Below are positions 23,769 to 32,472 of a stretch of 64,000 nucleotides of DNA, piece by piece. Position 1 is the stretch's first letter; each line of letters starts with the position of its first letter. The stretch spans positions 1 to 64,000 of the forward strand of contig NZ_FWYD01000006.1 in the NCBI RefSeq assembly GCF_900176485.1, in the 5' to 3' direction. Under the pieces are notes generated by a model. It had not been told where the DNA came from, did not search any database, and saw only the letters and a list, made by a program, of their open reading frames with translations. Source of the DNA: Primorskyibacter flagellatus. Its GTDB lineage: Bacteria > Pseudomonadota > Alphaproteobacteria > Rhodobacterales > Rhodobacteraceae. The position numbers were made by a program, and so were the translations under genes.

Positions 23769-26700
23769 TCCGGCTGCGACGGCTTGATCTGGAACTGTTC
23801 GGACAGTTTTCCGGCAAGTCCTACGATTTTGGCCCCCGCCTTGACGGAGTCTCTGACTTTCACCTGATCCACGGCCCCAACGAGGCCGGCAAGACCACCA
23901 CGATGGAAGGTTTTCTGCGGCTGCTCTACGGTTTTCCGCTGCGCGAGCCTTATGCCTTTCAGCATGATCGCAAGACATTGCGCATCTCGGGTGTGCTGGA
24001 TCTGGGCGATGCCGAATGCGAACTGACACGTCTGCCAACGCGCAACGCCAATCTGGTGGACGCGCAAGGCAAGCCGCTGCCCGAACAAGTGCTGGCGGCG
24101 CATCTGGGCGGGCTTGGGCTGGACGACTATCGCAACCTGCTATGCCTTGACGATGAAACTATTGAGCGCGGCGGCGAAGAGATCGCCAGCGCCAAGGGAG
24201 ATATCGGGTGGCTGTTGTTTTCGGCGGCGGCAGGGATCAGTGATCTGACCGAGGTACTGGGCTCGGTGCGCGACCGCGCCGATGCGCTTTACAAAAAGCG
24301 CAGCAGCAAGACCCGTATGGCGGAACTCAAGGCGGAACTGAAAGACATCGACCACCGGATTCGCGAGGAGGATGTCACCGCCGCCGCATACCGGTCGTTG
24401 CGGCAGGCCCGCGACCGCGCCGCGCAGGAAGAAGCCGAGACGGGCGAAATGCGCGCGGCCCATGCAAGCGAGCATGCCGCCACCCTGGCCAAGCGCGACG
24501 CCCTGCCGGTGCTGGCCGAAGTCGACGGATTGGACGCGATCATCAATGCGCATCCGGGCTTTCCCGACCGGCTCGACATCGAGCCCGAGGCGCTGGTCAA
24601 CATGCTGACAGAGCAACGACAGGCCAAAGCGGATCAAGAACGTCTGACACGCGAAATCGAGGTGCTGGAAGGTCAGCGCGACGGGGTTGAGCGGCATCCC
24701 GAACACCTTGCGCTAGGCGCGGCGCTGGATGATCTGGACGATCTGCGCAGTCGTCACGCCACCGCCGGGAAAGACCTGCCAAAGCGACGCCGCACCCTTG
24801 AAGAGGTGCGGGCCGACATGGCCCTCGCCGCCCGCGATCTGGACGCGGCCGAGGGCACCGATCCCGAAGCGCTGGTCCTCGCGCCGGGGGCACTGGCACA
24901 GTTGGAAACGGCGCGCGATGCGAAGCGTGCGGCGATGCAGAAGGCCGAGGCCGCGCGAGACGAGCTTGCCCGGTTGGCAGAGCGCATCGCCGGGGCCGAG
25001 GCGGCGATCACCAGCCAAGATGAGGAGGGCGCGCCGGACATAGGTGCCGTTCTCGACCGCTTTTCAGTCGATACTTTGGCCCCGCGTCACGCAGCGGCGC
25101 AGCAGGCGGTGGCCGAGGCAGAACGCGACTGCGCCGAAACCCGCGACGTGCTGCTGTTAAAGGGGCAGGGCTTTGCAGACTTGCCTGTCTGTCCACTGAC
25201 CAGTGAAGAAGCTGCCGCGCTGGCAGAGACGCACGCGCAGCTATGCGGCGACCTGCGTGCGACCGAAGAGGCGATTGAAACTCTGGAGGCCGAGACTGCC
25301 GACCGTTCGATAAAAATCGACGGGCTGGCGGCCTCGGCTGCGTTGCTTGGGGATGATGCGGCCCGCGCCCTTCTGGAGCGCCGCGACGCGCTTTGGCAAA
25401 GCCACCGCAAGGCGTTGACCGAAGCAACAGCAGATTCCTTTGAGGCGGCGATGCGGCAAGTTGATGCTGCTGCACAGTCGCGGCTGGCCCATGCGCGCGA
25501 ACTTGGCCAGCTTCGCCACCTTGAGGAAGACGCCCAACGCGCCGAACACCGCATCCAGAAGGCAAAGACAAAGCGGGACGCGCTTGTCGCAAATATCGCG
25601 CAGGTTGAGGGGCAATTGACCGTTGCCGCCCGCGAGAGCGGGATCGATGCCCACCTGACCCCACCTGCCTTTGCCGCATGGGTCGTACGCCTGTCCGAAG
25701 CACAGGCCGCAGAACAACGGTTGGCGCGCATCCGGGCCGAGCATGCCAATGTCTTCGATCAGGCCGCGCGTCTGTCAAAGGCGCTGTCTGCGTATCTCGA
25801 TCTGGAAAGCCCGGATTTCGAAACCCTGTTGGCGGCTGCCCGAAGCCACGCCTCTGAGGCCCGAAAACTGCACGAGGCCGCGCAAAACGCGCGCGCCCGG
25901 TTGCGCGAACTTCACGGCGAACGAAAGCAACGGCAGGCGCATCTGGTGGAATGCGAGAAGGCCGACGAAACAGCCCGCTCGGTCTGGGCCGAGACGGTTG
26001 CGGAAAACTTCAACGGCGCTGTGCAAGGCGAAGCGCTGGAGCGGTCCTTCGCCCCCCTGCGAAGCTTGCGGGAATTGGACACGCGACGCACAAGCATCGC
26101 GCGCCAGATCGCCGCGATGGAGGCAGATCAGCGCGACTTCGCACAGGCTGTGGCAGCGCTTGCTGAGGCATCCGACCTGTCCGACCCTTTGGCTGCCTTT
26201 GCAACGCTGCGTGACGCGGCGGATCAAGCGGAAGCGGCGGAAAAGCAGCATGCCGACACGCTCGCGACGCTCCGCCGCCATTGCGAGGCGCGAGATACGG
26301 CGCTGCGGGCGTTGAATGCGATCGAAACCAAAATGCAAGACATCGCCAGCGCTTTCCCGAAGGACGCGGATACAACAACACTCGATGCCCTGCGAAAAAC
26401 CGTCGGGAAGGCGCAACAGGTGATCGAGGCAAAGGCCCGCCGCGCGGCGCTTTTGTCCGGGCTGTGCCTCACGCTCGACGTGGCCGATCTGAGCGCAGCC
26501 CGCAGCATGTTGGACGATGTGACCGACACAAGCCTGGCGGCGCAACTGATGCAGCTTAACAGCGACGGCGCGGCGATAGAGGACCGTTACCGCGACGCCA
26601 TTGCCACGCGCAGTGCCGCCGAACGCGATTTGCGCGCGGTGACCGGCGATGCCGATATTGCTGTGCTCACGGAACGCAAGGCGACCCTCGAGCTTGAGAT

Positions 26701-27190
26701 ACAGGAGACCGCACTGGCCTATCTGGAACTGCATCTTGGCCATGATCTGGCAGAAGAGGCGATCCGGCGCTACCGCGATACCCATCGCAGCGGTATGATG
26801 AAAGCCACCGAAACGGCGTTTTCAGAACTGACCAATGGTGCCTACACGCGGCTGATGACGCAGCCAGACGGCACCGCAGAGACACTGATCGCGCTTGATC
26901 CTGCGGGGCAGTCGAAACAGGCGCAGGATATGTCCAAGGGCACGCGCTTTCAGCTTTACCTGGCGCTGCGGGCAGCGGCCTATGAACAGCTTGCCCAGCA
27001 AGGCACGGTTCTGCCGTTTTTCTGCGATGACATTTTTGAGACCTTTGACGAAGATCGGACACGCGCGGCCTGTCATGTGATGGCCCGGATCGGACGCACC
27101 GGGCAGGCGATCTACCTGACCCACCACCGCCATGTCGTCGATATCGCCCGACAAGTCTGTGGCGACGAGCTGCGCGTGCACGAGATCTGA
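23765..27190 (+). CDS. AAA ATPase, SbcC/Rad50-like (YhaN family)
   Basis: A 1141-residue SMC-like ATPase. Walker A GPNEAGKTT at residues 37-45. The middle part is Ala/Glu/Arg-rich with long heptad stretches (about 180-1000) that form coiled coil. At the C-terminus come the signature MSKGTRFQLYLALR (about residue 1058) and Walker B FFCDDIFETFDEDR, followed by the LTHHRH switch. It pairs with the SbcD-like nuclease just before it (ATGA overlap). Likely role: ATP-driven DNA tether and nuclease control in repair. Intact frame of usual length for YhaN. Confidence 0.92.
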   Translation: MIRLRRLDLELFGQFSGKSYDFGPRLDGVSDFHLIHGPNEAGKTTTMEGFLRLLYGFPLREPYAFQHDRKTLRISGVLDLGDAECELTRLPTRNANLVDAQGKPLPEQVLAAHLGGLGLDDYRNLLCLDDETIERGGEEIASAKGDIGWLLFSAAAGISDLTEVLGSVRDRADALYKKRSSKTRMAELKAELKDIDHRIREEDVTAAAYRSLRQARDRAAQEEAETGEMRAAHASEHAATLAKRDALPVLAEVDGLDAIINAHPGFPDRLDIEPEALVNMLTEQRQAKADQERLTREIEVLEGQRDGVERHPEHLALGAALDDLDDLRSRHATAGKDLPKRRRTLEEVRADMALAARDLDAAEGTDPEALVLAPGALAQLETARDAKRAAMQKAEAARDELARLAERIAGAEAAITSQDEEGAPDIGAVLDRFSVDTLAPRHAAAQQAVAEAERDCAETRDVLLLKGQGFADLPVCPLTSEEAAALAETHAQLCGDLRATEEAIETLEAETADRSIKIDGLAASAALLGDDAARALLERRDALWQSHRKALTEATADSFEAAMRQVDAAAQSRLAHARELGQLRHLEEDAQRAEHRIQKAKTKRDALVANIAQVEGQLTVAARESGIDAHLTPPAFAAWVVRLSEAQAAEQRLARIRAEHANVFDQAARLSKALSAYLDLESPDFETLLAAARSHASEARKLHEAAQNARARLRELHGERKQRQAHLVECEKADETARSVWAETVAENFNGAVQGEALERSFAPLRSLRELDTRRTSIARQIAAMEADQRDFAQAVAALAEASDLSDPLAAFATLRDAADQAEAAEKQHADTLATLRRHCEARDTALRALNAIETKMQDIASAFPKDADTTTLDALRKTVGKAQQVIEAKARRAALLSGLCLTLDVADLSAARSMLDDVTDTSLAAQLMQLNSDGAAIEDRYRDAIATRSAAERDLRAVTGDADIAVLTERKATLELEIQETALAYLELHLGHDLAEEAIRRYRDTHRSGMMKATETAFSELTNGAYTRLMTQPDGTAETLIALDPAGQSKQAQDMSKGTRFQLYLALRAAAYEQLAQQGTVLPFFCDDIFETFDEDRTRAACHVMARIGRTGQAIYLTHHRHVVDIARQVCGDELRVHEI

Positions 27191-27369
27191 AGTCCTGCGA
27201 CACCCAAGGCGTGTCACCCGTCGGAAACGCCGCGGCATTTATTCGGCCTTTCGGCGAAGATTGTTGGCACTATCAAAAATCCCCTGAAACTCTTGTCTTG
27301 CAAATGGCAATGGTTGTCTTGGGCCGGCGCGTCCATAATGACCACAAACTCACAGGATCGAGGACGCCG

Positions 27370-28215
27370 ATGACCGCAAAATATTTCGCTCCGACCGGGG
27401 GGCACCCCTCTCAGCAACAACTGCTGACCGACCGTGCGATGTTCACCGACGCCTATGCGGTTATTCCCAGAGGCACGATGCGGGACATCACCACCAGTTT
27501 TCTGCCGTTCTGGGACAAGACCCGGCTTTGGGTGATCGCAAGACCGCTGAGCGGCTTTGCCGAGAGCTTCTCGCAATACATCATGGAGGTCTCGCCGGGG
27601 GGCGGTTCAGATCGGGCCGAGACCGATCCCGAAGCCGAAGCCGTCTTGTTCGTGGTCGAAGGGTCCGCGACGCTGACTGTGGACGGCGCAACCCATACTC
27701 TGGCCGAGGGGGGCTATGCTTACCTGCCGCCTGCGACCGATTGGGCATTGCACAACACCGGCACGGAAATGCTGCGGTTTCACTGGGTGCGCAAAGCCTA
27801 TGAGCCGGTTGAAGGGCTGGATGCCCCCGACGTCGTTATCGCCAACGAGCAGGATATCGCCCCGACCGTGATGCCGGACACAGACGGCAAATGGGCGACA
27901 ACGCGATTTGTCGATCCCGCCGACCTGCGCCATGATATGCATGTCACCATCGTGACGCTCCAACCCGGCGCTGTGATTCCGTTCCTTGAGACCCATGTGA
28001 TGGAACACGGTCTTTATGTCCTGGAAGGCAAAGCTGTCTATAAGCTGAATCAAGACTGGGTGGAGGTCGAAGCCGGCGATTATATGTGGCTGCGCGCCTT
28101 CTGCCCGCAGGCCTGCTATGCCGGTGGCCCCGGCCCGTTCCGCTATCTGCTCTACAAGGATGTGAACCGCCACATGCCGCTACGTCTTGGCCGCGGCGCG
28201 TCATCTTCGAAATAA
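27370..28215 (+). CDS. (S)-ureidoglycine aminohydrolase (AllE/YlbA-like)
   Basis: A bicupin enzyme of 281 residues. It would release ammonia from (S)-ureidoglycine in allantoin and purine breakdown. N-terminal signature YAVIPRGTMRDITTSFLPFWDKTRLWVIARP, a first cupin (about 80-150, with FVVEGSATLTVDG), and a second cupin (about 185-270) with the metal ligands in FLETHVMEHGLYVLEGK. The start at 27370 agrees with family proteins; the 179 bases upstream hold no gene. No other purine-catabolism gene is visible here, so it stands alone in this window. Confidence 0.9.
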   Translation: MTAKYFAPTGGHPSQQQLLTDRAMFTDAYAVIPRGTMRDITTSFLPFWDKTRLWVIARPLSGFAESFSQYIMEVSPGGGSDRAETDPEAEAVLFVVEGSATLTVDGATHTLAEGGYAYLPPATDWALHNTGTEMLRFHWVRKAYEPVEGLDAPDVVIANEQDIAPTVMPDTDGKWATTRFVDPADLRHDMHVTIVTLQPGAVIPFLETHVMEHGLYVLEGKAVYKLNQDWVEVEAGDYMWLRAFCPQACYAGGPGPFRYLLYKDVNRHMPLRLGRGASSSK

Positions 28216-28400
28216 AGCTGCTCGTGTGTCCGGGACCGCTCAAAGAGCGGATCCCGTGACCTCGGCACATGTCTGGCGGCCAAATGCCGTCGGTCAGCAA
28301 GGCCGCACGTCGGCATTGCTTTTCCCGCGATAGCAACCTGGGCAAGAGTGGATTATCATCCGGCTTGGCAAGACTTGTCGCACATAACGGTCCGTTCAAA
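28216..28400. other. Intergenic stretch between convergent genes
   Basis: No gene seen. Contains a hairpin (GGGACCGCT with AGCGGATCCC, 28232-28254) without a T run, which could end the aminohydrolase transcript. Confidence 0.4.
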
Positions 28401-28433
28401 ACCAAAACTCCCGCGGCCAAAAGGCGACGGGAG
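28401..28433 (-). terminator. Rho-independent terminator of rpsU (first)
   Basis: Read on the minus strand, CTCCCG (28433-28428) pairs with CGGGAG (28413-28408), with an inner GCC/GGC stem around TTTT. A T-rich run TTTTGGT follows. It lies 32 bases after the rpsU stop. Confidence 0.7.
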
Positions 28434-28464
28434 CTTCATTCGTTCAGCATCAAGGGATAAAAAC

Positions 28465-28665
28465 TTATCCCTCGCGCTCCAATTTCTTGCGCGCGAGCTT
28501 GCGGGCACGACGAATCGCTTCAGCTTTTTGACGAGCGTTCTTCTCGGAAGGTTTTTCGAAATGCTGCTTAAGCTTCATTTCACGGAAAACACCCTCTTTC
28601 TGAAGCTTTTTCTTAAGAACCCGAAGGGCTTGATCGACATTGTTGTCGCGAACACTGACCTGCAT
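28465..28665 (-). CDS. rpsU: 30S ribosomal protein S21 (first copy)
   Basis: A 66-residue basic protein of the small subunit, needed for recognition of mRNA start sites in many bacteria. It begins [20 protein letters not shown] and has the family core [21 protein letters not shown] with the basic helix [15 protein letters not shown]. The frame is open upstream on the minus strand, but the family start is the ATG at 28665. A second, diverged copy lies at 60163-60369, so this chromosome carries two S21 genes in 32 kb. Confidence 0.97.
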   Translation of the reverse strand: MQVSVRDNNVDQALRVLKKKLQKEGVFREMKLKQHFEKPSEKNARQKAEAIRRARKLARKKLEREG

Positions 28666-29066
28666 GTGGTTGACACCACCTCTCTGAATATGGACCGCAA
28701 AGATGTTAATTGAGGGGGTAAATAGCAACCATGTGGCGGTTTGTACAGTATGTCTGTCATCAAGTTTCGCAAAGAATAGCGCCTTTTTACGGCCTGAGCC
28801 CCCCGGAAACGCCATGTCGTTTCTCAATGTGGCAGTTGTGAGATGCCGCAATCGCGGGTTTCGAGTTGTTCCCACCTTGTTCTCTCACCCTGTCCGATCG
28901 GACAGCACATGGCATCACAGAATGCCCGTGTTCCTGGGCGGCGGATGCAGGGGCATATCGGACCGGCCGTCACGCGCGCAGCTCCCGTTCCATCATCTGG
29001 CACAAGGCGACGGCACTTCGAACGGGCAGCTGCGATGTCAGCGACGGTAATGCAGTCCCGGCCATC
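28666..29066. other. 400-base stretch without an intact gene
   Basis: Several frames are open but none has a recognisable family or start. It should hold the rpsU promoter (AT-rich near 28690-28800). The right half may be the worn N-terminal part of the TfoX-like fragment that follows, in other frames. Confidence 0.4.
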
Positions 29067-29318
29067 GTGAGCGGTGTGACCGGGGACGCGCTGATGATGG
29101 TCCGGGTCGGAAAAGACGCAGATAGCGCCACCTTAGAAGAAGAACACGTCAGTCCGATGGAAATGTCGGAACGGAGGCCGCAAGGGTTCGTTCTGGTCGA
29201 TCCGTCCGGGCGTCAATCGGAGCGCACCCTACGCGAATGGGCCTCTCGCGGATGGGAGTTCGTGGCGACGCAGATAAGCAAGGAGCCCGTGTCACACGCA
29301 TGGTTTGACAACCCATAA
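29067..29318 (+). pseudogene. TfoX N-terminal domain protein, C-terminal remnant
   Basis: The frame encodes GDALMMVRVGKDADS, EEEHVSPMEMSERRPQGFVLVDPSG and LREWASRGWEFV. This follows the second half of the small TfoX-N proteins (pattern LMVRVG, HV.PMDFTGRPM.GFV.VDP, L..WV..GL.F.). The first half, with the KMFGG and LNGNM motifs, is not found in any frame upstream, so the gene is truncated. A GTG at 29067 could start an 83-residue product. It fits the small-enzyme families of the cluster that starts at 29358. Confidence 0.55.
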
Positions 29319-29321
29319 CCG

Positions 29322-29348
29322 CGCGGCTATCTATCAATCATAGCCGCG
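29322..29348. promoter_or_regulatory. 9-bp inverted repeat before the ArsR gene
   Basis: CGCGGCTAT (29322-29330) and ATAGCCGCG (29340-29348) form a perfect inverted repeat with a 9-base spacer, ending 9 bases before the ArsR start. It may be the ArsR operator or a hairpin terminator for the TfoX remnant; no T run follows, which favours an operator. Confidence 0.5.
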
Positions 29349-29357
29349 GAGTTATTC

Positions 29358-29681
29358 ATGAAGCCTGATCACGACGCCGTATTCAAGTCCCTCTCCGATC
29401 CCACGCGGCGAGCGCTTTTCGAACGCCTGTGTCTCGACGGTGAACAGACTGTCGCAGCTCTGACCGAGCAGGCGGGGATTTCCCAACCGGCTGTCTCGAA
29501 GCATCTGGGCGTTCTGAAACGGGCGGGACTCGTCAGCGGTCGCCACGAAGGACGACAGACGCACTACACCGCCCGGAAAAAGGCGCTGGACCCACTAATC
29601 GACTGGACCCGACAAATGGGCGGGTTCTGGGATACGAAGCTCGACAGCCTCGAAAATCTGCTGGGGAGGATGGATCAATGA
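29358..29681 (+). CDS. ArsR-family transcriptional regulator
   Basis: A 107-residue winged-helix repressor. Family core: FKSLSDPTRRALFERLCLDGEQTVAALTEQ, recognition helix SQPAVSKHLGVLKRAGLV, and wing GRQTHYTA. There are no metal-binding Cys pairs, so it is of the non-metal type that usually precedes an SRPBCC (AHSA1) gene. It overlaps that gene by ATGA. First gene of a five-gene operon; it probably represses it through the inverted repeat just upstream (inference). Confidence 0.93.
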   Translation: MKPDHDAVFKSLSDPTRRALFERLCLDGEQTVAALTEQAGISQPAVSKHLGVLKRAGLVSGRHEGRQTHYTARKKALDPLIDWTRQMGGFWDTKLDSLENLLGRMDQ

Positions 29682-30088
29682 ACGGCGCTGGCAAAGACAG
29701 CCGCACTGTCGTCAAAGAGCGCGACCTGCGTCATGCTCCCGAAAAGGTCTGGCGCGCGCTGACGCAAAAGCACCTTATCGAGGAGTGGCTGATGGAAAGC
29801 GATTTCAAGGCCGAGGTCGGCCATCGTTTCGCGTTGGACGCCGAGTGGGGCACAATTGCCTGCAAGGTTCTGGCGGTCGAGCCGCAGAAGTCCCTGTCCT
29901 ATTCGTGGCAGGCGCACGGGCTCGAAAGCGTCGTGACCTGGACGCTTACCGAAACCGATACCGGCACGCACCTGCGGATGGAACAGACCGGCTTCACCGC
30001 CGATCAAGAACAGGCCTATCGCGGCGCGATCTCGGGCTGGACGCGGTTTCTGGACAAGCTGGAACAGGTGACAGCAGGCCTCGACTGA
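29678..30088 (+). CDS. SRPBCC (AHSA1-type) domain protein
   Basis: A 136-residue START-like fold protein. Typical elements: VKERDLRHAPEKVWRALTQKHLIEEWLM at the start, the central VLAVEPQKSLSYSWQAHG, VVTWTLTETDTGTHLRMEQTGF, and the long C-terminal helix GWTRFLDKLEQV. Such proteins bind small hydrophobic ligands; the ligand here is unknown. It is coupled to the ArsR gene by ATGA overlap, the common ArsR-SRPBCC arrangement. Confidence 0.92.
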   Translation: MNGAGKDSRTVVKERDLRHAPEKVWRALTQKHLIEEWLMESDFKAEVGHRFALDAEWGTIACKVLAVEPQKSLSYSWQAHGLESVVTWTLTETDTGTHLRMEQTGFTADQEQAYRGAISGWTRFLDKLEQVTAGLD

Positions 30089-30112
30089 GTGCGAATTTCA
30101 AGGAGTGCATAA

Positions 30113-30478
30113 ATGAACATATTCCTATGGATACTTCAGGTCCTTCTGGCACTGCACACGGGCATCGGCGCGGGCTGGAAAATCGTCAATTCCGAAGCGT
30201 CGATCCCGACGCTGAGCGCCTTGCCGCATTCGGTCTGGCTGCTGCTGATCCCGCTGGAACTGCTCTGCGCCATCGGGCTGGTGATCCCGGCCCTTGTGCC
30301 GTCGCTCGGCTGGATGGTGCCGCTTGCCGCCATTGCCGTTGCCGTCGAGATGCTGATGTTCTCAGGTCTCCATCTCCGTGCCGGTGCGGAGGAAAATGGA
30401 CCGATGTTTTACTGGCTGGGCGTCGCGGCGGTCTGCGCGGTGATCGCGCTCGGGCGGCTCTTCGTTGCTCGGCTGTGA
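30113..30478 (+). CDS. DoxX-family membrane protein
   Basis: A 121-residue protein with four membrane helices (about 5-22, 40-60, 66-85, 98-118), the DoxX/DoxD-like design (WILQVLLALHTGIGAGWKI, LELLCAIGLVIPAL). Role unknown; some DoxX proteins support redox or thiol stress responses. It follows the SRPBCC gene by 24 bases and precedes the YdeI gene by 15, so it belongs to the operon. Confidence 0.85.
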   Translation: MNIFLWILQVLLALHTGIGAGWKIVNSEASIPTLSALPHSVWLLLIPLELLCAIGLVIPALVPSLGWMVPLAAIAVAVEMLMFSGLHLRAGAEENGPMFYWLGVAAVCAVIALGRLFVARL

Positions 30479-30493
30479 TCCAGGAGACCAACC

Positions 30494-31078
30494 GTGGCAG
30501 ATGATCCAAGCGTCAACGACCTATTGGGCAAGAAAAACTGGAACACTGAGCGTAGGGCCCTGCGCGACCTGATCCTCGACTGCGGCTTGGAGGAAGCCGT
30601 CAAGTGGGCAAAGCTCTGCTACACCTACAAGGGCAACAACGTCGTGATCATCTACGGCAAGAAAAATCACTGCGCGCTCGGGTTCTTCAAGGGATCGCTT
30701 CTGGAGGATCCGGATGACGTGCTGGTTCGGCCCGGCAAGCATTCGCAGGCGATGCGGCAGATGCGGTTCGAGAGCCTGGAGGAGATCGCGGACAGCGAAG
30801 CCCTGATCCGGCAATTCATCGAGAAGGCGGTACAAGCAGAAAAGGATGGGCTGGAGGTCGATTTCAGCGAGAGGGACGACCTTGACTATCCCGCCGAGCT
30901 TCGGGACGCGCTGGACGACGACGCGGAGCTAGCCAAAGCCTTCGAGGACCTGACTCCGGGGCGCCAGCGCAGCTACGTTCTGCATATAGGGGATGCCAGG
31001 AAATCCGAAACACGCGCCCATCGGGTGCGTAAGGCCAAGTCGAAGATCATGATGGGCAAGGGGCACAACGAGCGGTGA
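30494..31078 (+). CDS. YdeI/OmdA-type protein with DUF1801 domain
   Basis: A 194-residue protein. The N-terminal DUF1801 part (W21 region, EEAVKWAKLCYTYKGNNVVIIYGKKNHCALGFFKG) is followed by a C-terminal YdeI/OmdA segment (DYPAELRDALDDDAELAKAFEDLTPGRQRSYVLHI) ending in a basic tail. The family has been linked to bacteriocin or envelope stress tolerance but has no defined activity. It starts with GTG at 30494, preceded by a GGAGA site. Part of the ArsR operon; the next gene is a second DUF1801 protein. Confidence 0.88.
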   Translation: MADDPSVNDLLGKKNWNTERRALRDLILDCGLEEAVKWAKLCYTYKGNNVVIIYGKKNHCALGFFKGSLLEDPDDVLVRPGKHSQAMRQMRFESLEEIADSEALIRQFIEKAVQAEKDGLEVDFSERDDLDYPAELRDALDDDAELAKAFEDLTPGRQRSYVLHIGDARKSETRAHRVRKAKSKIMMGKGHNER

Positions 31079-31123
31079 TCGCATCTGCCGCAACTGAAAT
31101 TCGACGGGGCAAGGAGCAAGTAG

Positions 31124-31540
31124 ATGAGCAAAGACAATGATGTAAAACTGCTGTCGGGAGGCAATCCCCAGATCCCCAAGGGCTACGGTAACAGCCCGGT
31201 CGAGAACTACATCGCCGCCATGCCGGATTGGAAGCGGAAAATCGGTCGCCGCCTCGACGATCTGATCGAGAAAGCCGTCCCCGACGTGACCAAGGCCGTC
31301 AAATGGAATTCACCCTTCTACGGAACACAGAAGGACGTCTGGTTCCTGAGCTATCACTGCTTCACGAAATACGTGAAGGTGACGTTCTTCGATGGTGCCT
31401 CGCTTGACCCGCCCCCGCCGGAAAGCTCCAAGCAGGAGAAGGTCCGGTATCTCAACATCCACGAGGAGGACGATTTCGACGAGGAACGGTTCGTGGACTG
31501 GGTCCGGCAAGCCAGCAAGTTGCCGGGTGAGAAACTGTAG
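31124..31540 (+). CDS. DUF1801 domain protein
   Basis: A 138-residue protein of the DUF1801 (YdhG-like) fold: VENYIAAMPDWKRKIGRRLDDLIEKAVPDVTKAVKWNSPFYG, YHCFTKYVKVTFFDGASL, ending RYLNIHEEDDFDEERFVDWVRQASKLPGE. Function unknown. Last gene of the ArsR operon. Its stop lies only 8 bases from the end of the broken GFA gene on the other strand, so two operons meet tail to tail here. Confidence 0.9.
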   Translation: MSKDNDVKLLSGGNPQIPKGYGNSPVENYIAAMPDWKRKIGRRLDDLIEKAVPDVTKAVKWNSPFYGTQKDVWFLSYHCFTKYVKVTFFDGASLDPPPPESSKQEKVRYLNIHEEDDFDEERFVDWVRQASKLPGEKL

Positions 31541-31548
31541 CCTGCCCG

Positions 31549-31820
31549 TCAGCCGAACGCGAGGTGCTGCCGGAGGTCGTCCGTAATCTCAAACCAGTCG
31601 GCCTTCGATCCCACGAATATATGCGCCGCCGGCCGGATGCCCGGCGTATCGATAAGCGTGCCGGGCGCGACAGATGATCTTCGCCAGAGACGATTCCGAT
31701 TCTGTCGATGCCGATTCCGGCCATAGGCTTGAAGGCGGACCCGGTCGCCCGTCCGCAATCCGAAGAATGGCAGTTCATCGCGTATTCGAAACTGTCGGCG
31801 CCCGCGCACGCTCCCCTCAA
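31549..31820 (-). pseudogene. GFA-family (glutathione-dependent formaldehyde-activating-like) gene, broken
   Basis: The minus-strand frame from 31820 encodes family N-terminal sequence (MRGACAGADSFEYAMNCHSSDCGRATGSAFKP, then IGIDRIGIVSGED), with the zinc-type Cys residues of the C.CHCS.C pattern partly kept. After about 60 codons the family sequence continues in another frame (APGTLIDTPGIRPAAHIFVGSKADWFEITDDL, to the TGA at 31549), and about 35 residues in between, including the second Cys pair, are missing. So there is an internal deletion plus frameshift. Its ATG overlaps the stop of the VOC gene (31817), as in a working operon. Confidence 0.75.
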
Positions 31821-32164
31821 CTGCCATCGAGAAGACCCACTGTGTTGCCCTCGGGATCGGCGAACTCCGCATAGCGCAGCGTGTCGAACCCCTCGACCTT
31901 CACCGGCTCTGGCACCTCGATCCCCGCGCGGCCCAGCCTTTCGGTCTCTGCGTCGAGATCGGGAACGTGCAGTGTCACGGTCGTGCCACCCTGGCCATCA
32001 TCGCTGTCGAGAACCTCGAACAGCACGCGACCCGTCAGATCCCATTCGTGGCAGGAGGGCATCGGTTCGCGGTCCCAAGGCCGGCCGATGAAATTTTTCC
32101 ACCACTCGGACTGAGCGGCGAAATCGGCTGCATTGATACTGAGAAAGAGGTGATTGATTTTCAT
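31817..32164 (-). CDS. VOC-family (glyoxalase/dioxygenase fold) protein
   Basis: A 115-residue vicinal-oxygen-chelate protein: KINHLFLSINAADFAAQSEWWKNFIGR at the start, VTLHVPDLDAETERLGRAGIEV in the middle, and YAEFADPEGNTVGLLD at the end, the usual Glu-bearing strand. Substrate unknown. The frame is intact although neighbours on both sides are broken. It overlaps the DUF6958 stop upstream (32161-32164, ATGA) and the GFA start downstream. Confidence 0.9.
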   Translation of the reverse strand: MKINHLFLSINAADFAAQSEWWKNFIGRPWDREPMPSCHEWDLTGRVLFEVLDSDDGQGGTTVTLHVPDLDAETERLGRAGIEVPEPVKVEGFDTLRYAEFADPEGNTVGLLDGS

Positions 32165-32472
32165 TCCGGTTTCCTCGTTCTGAATAAGCGCACCGGCCCT
32201 TTGCTACCGCGCTTGATCACGCCCTTGGCTTCCAGGTCGAGCTGCACGGCGGCTAACCACCAGCCAGCTTTGTCACCGCCGGGGAACAACGCGTCACAAA
32301 GATCAGGCAGCAAGGCCGCTTTGGCATCGGCGAAGGTCATTCCGGGTGCTTCGGTCGGAAGCACCGGAAGGAAGGCGTCGCGCATGGTTAGATACTTGGC
32401 GCGGTTCACGCGTTTTATCTTGCCTGGCTGCGTGATGCTCTCGACTTCAATCATTTCTTCGGTGTCGGACAT
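32161..32472 (-). CDS. DUF6958-like small protein
   Basis: A 103-residue protein: VESITQPGKIKRVNRAKYLTMRDAFLPVLP, MTFADAKAALLPDLCDALFPGGDKAGWW, VQLDLEAKGVIKRGSKGPVRLFR. The pattern of an N-terminal MRDA.L..LP and a late WW.....LDLEAKGVI matches what I recall as DUF6958; the biochemical role is unknown. Intact frame. It sits in the minus operon, overlapping the end of the broken DUF6151 frame and the start of the VOC gene. Confidence 0.78.
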   Translation of the reverse strand: MSDTEEMIEVESITQPGKIKRVNRAKYLTMRDAFLPVLPTEAPGMTFADAKAALLPDLCDALFPGGDKAGWWLAAVQLDLEAKGVIKRGSKGPVRLFRTRKPE

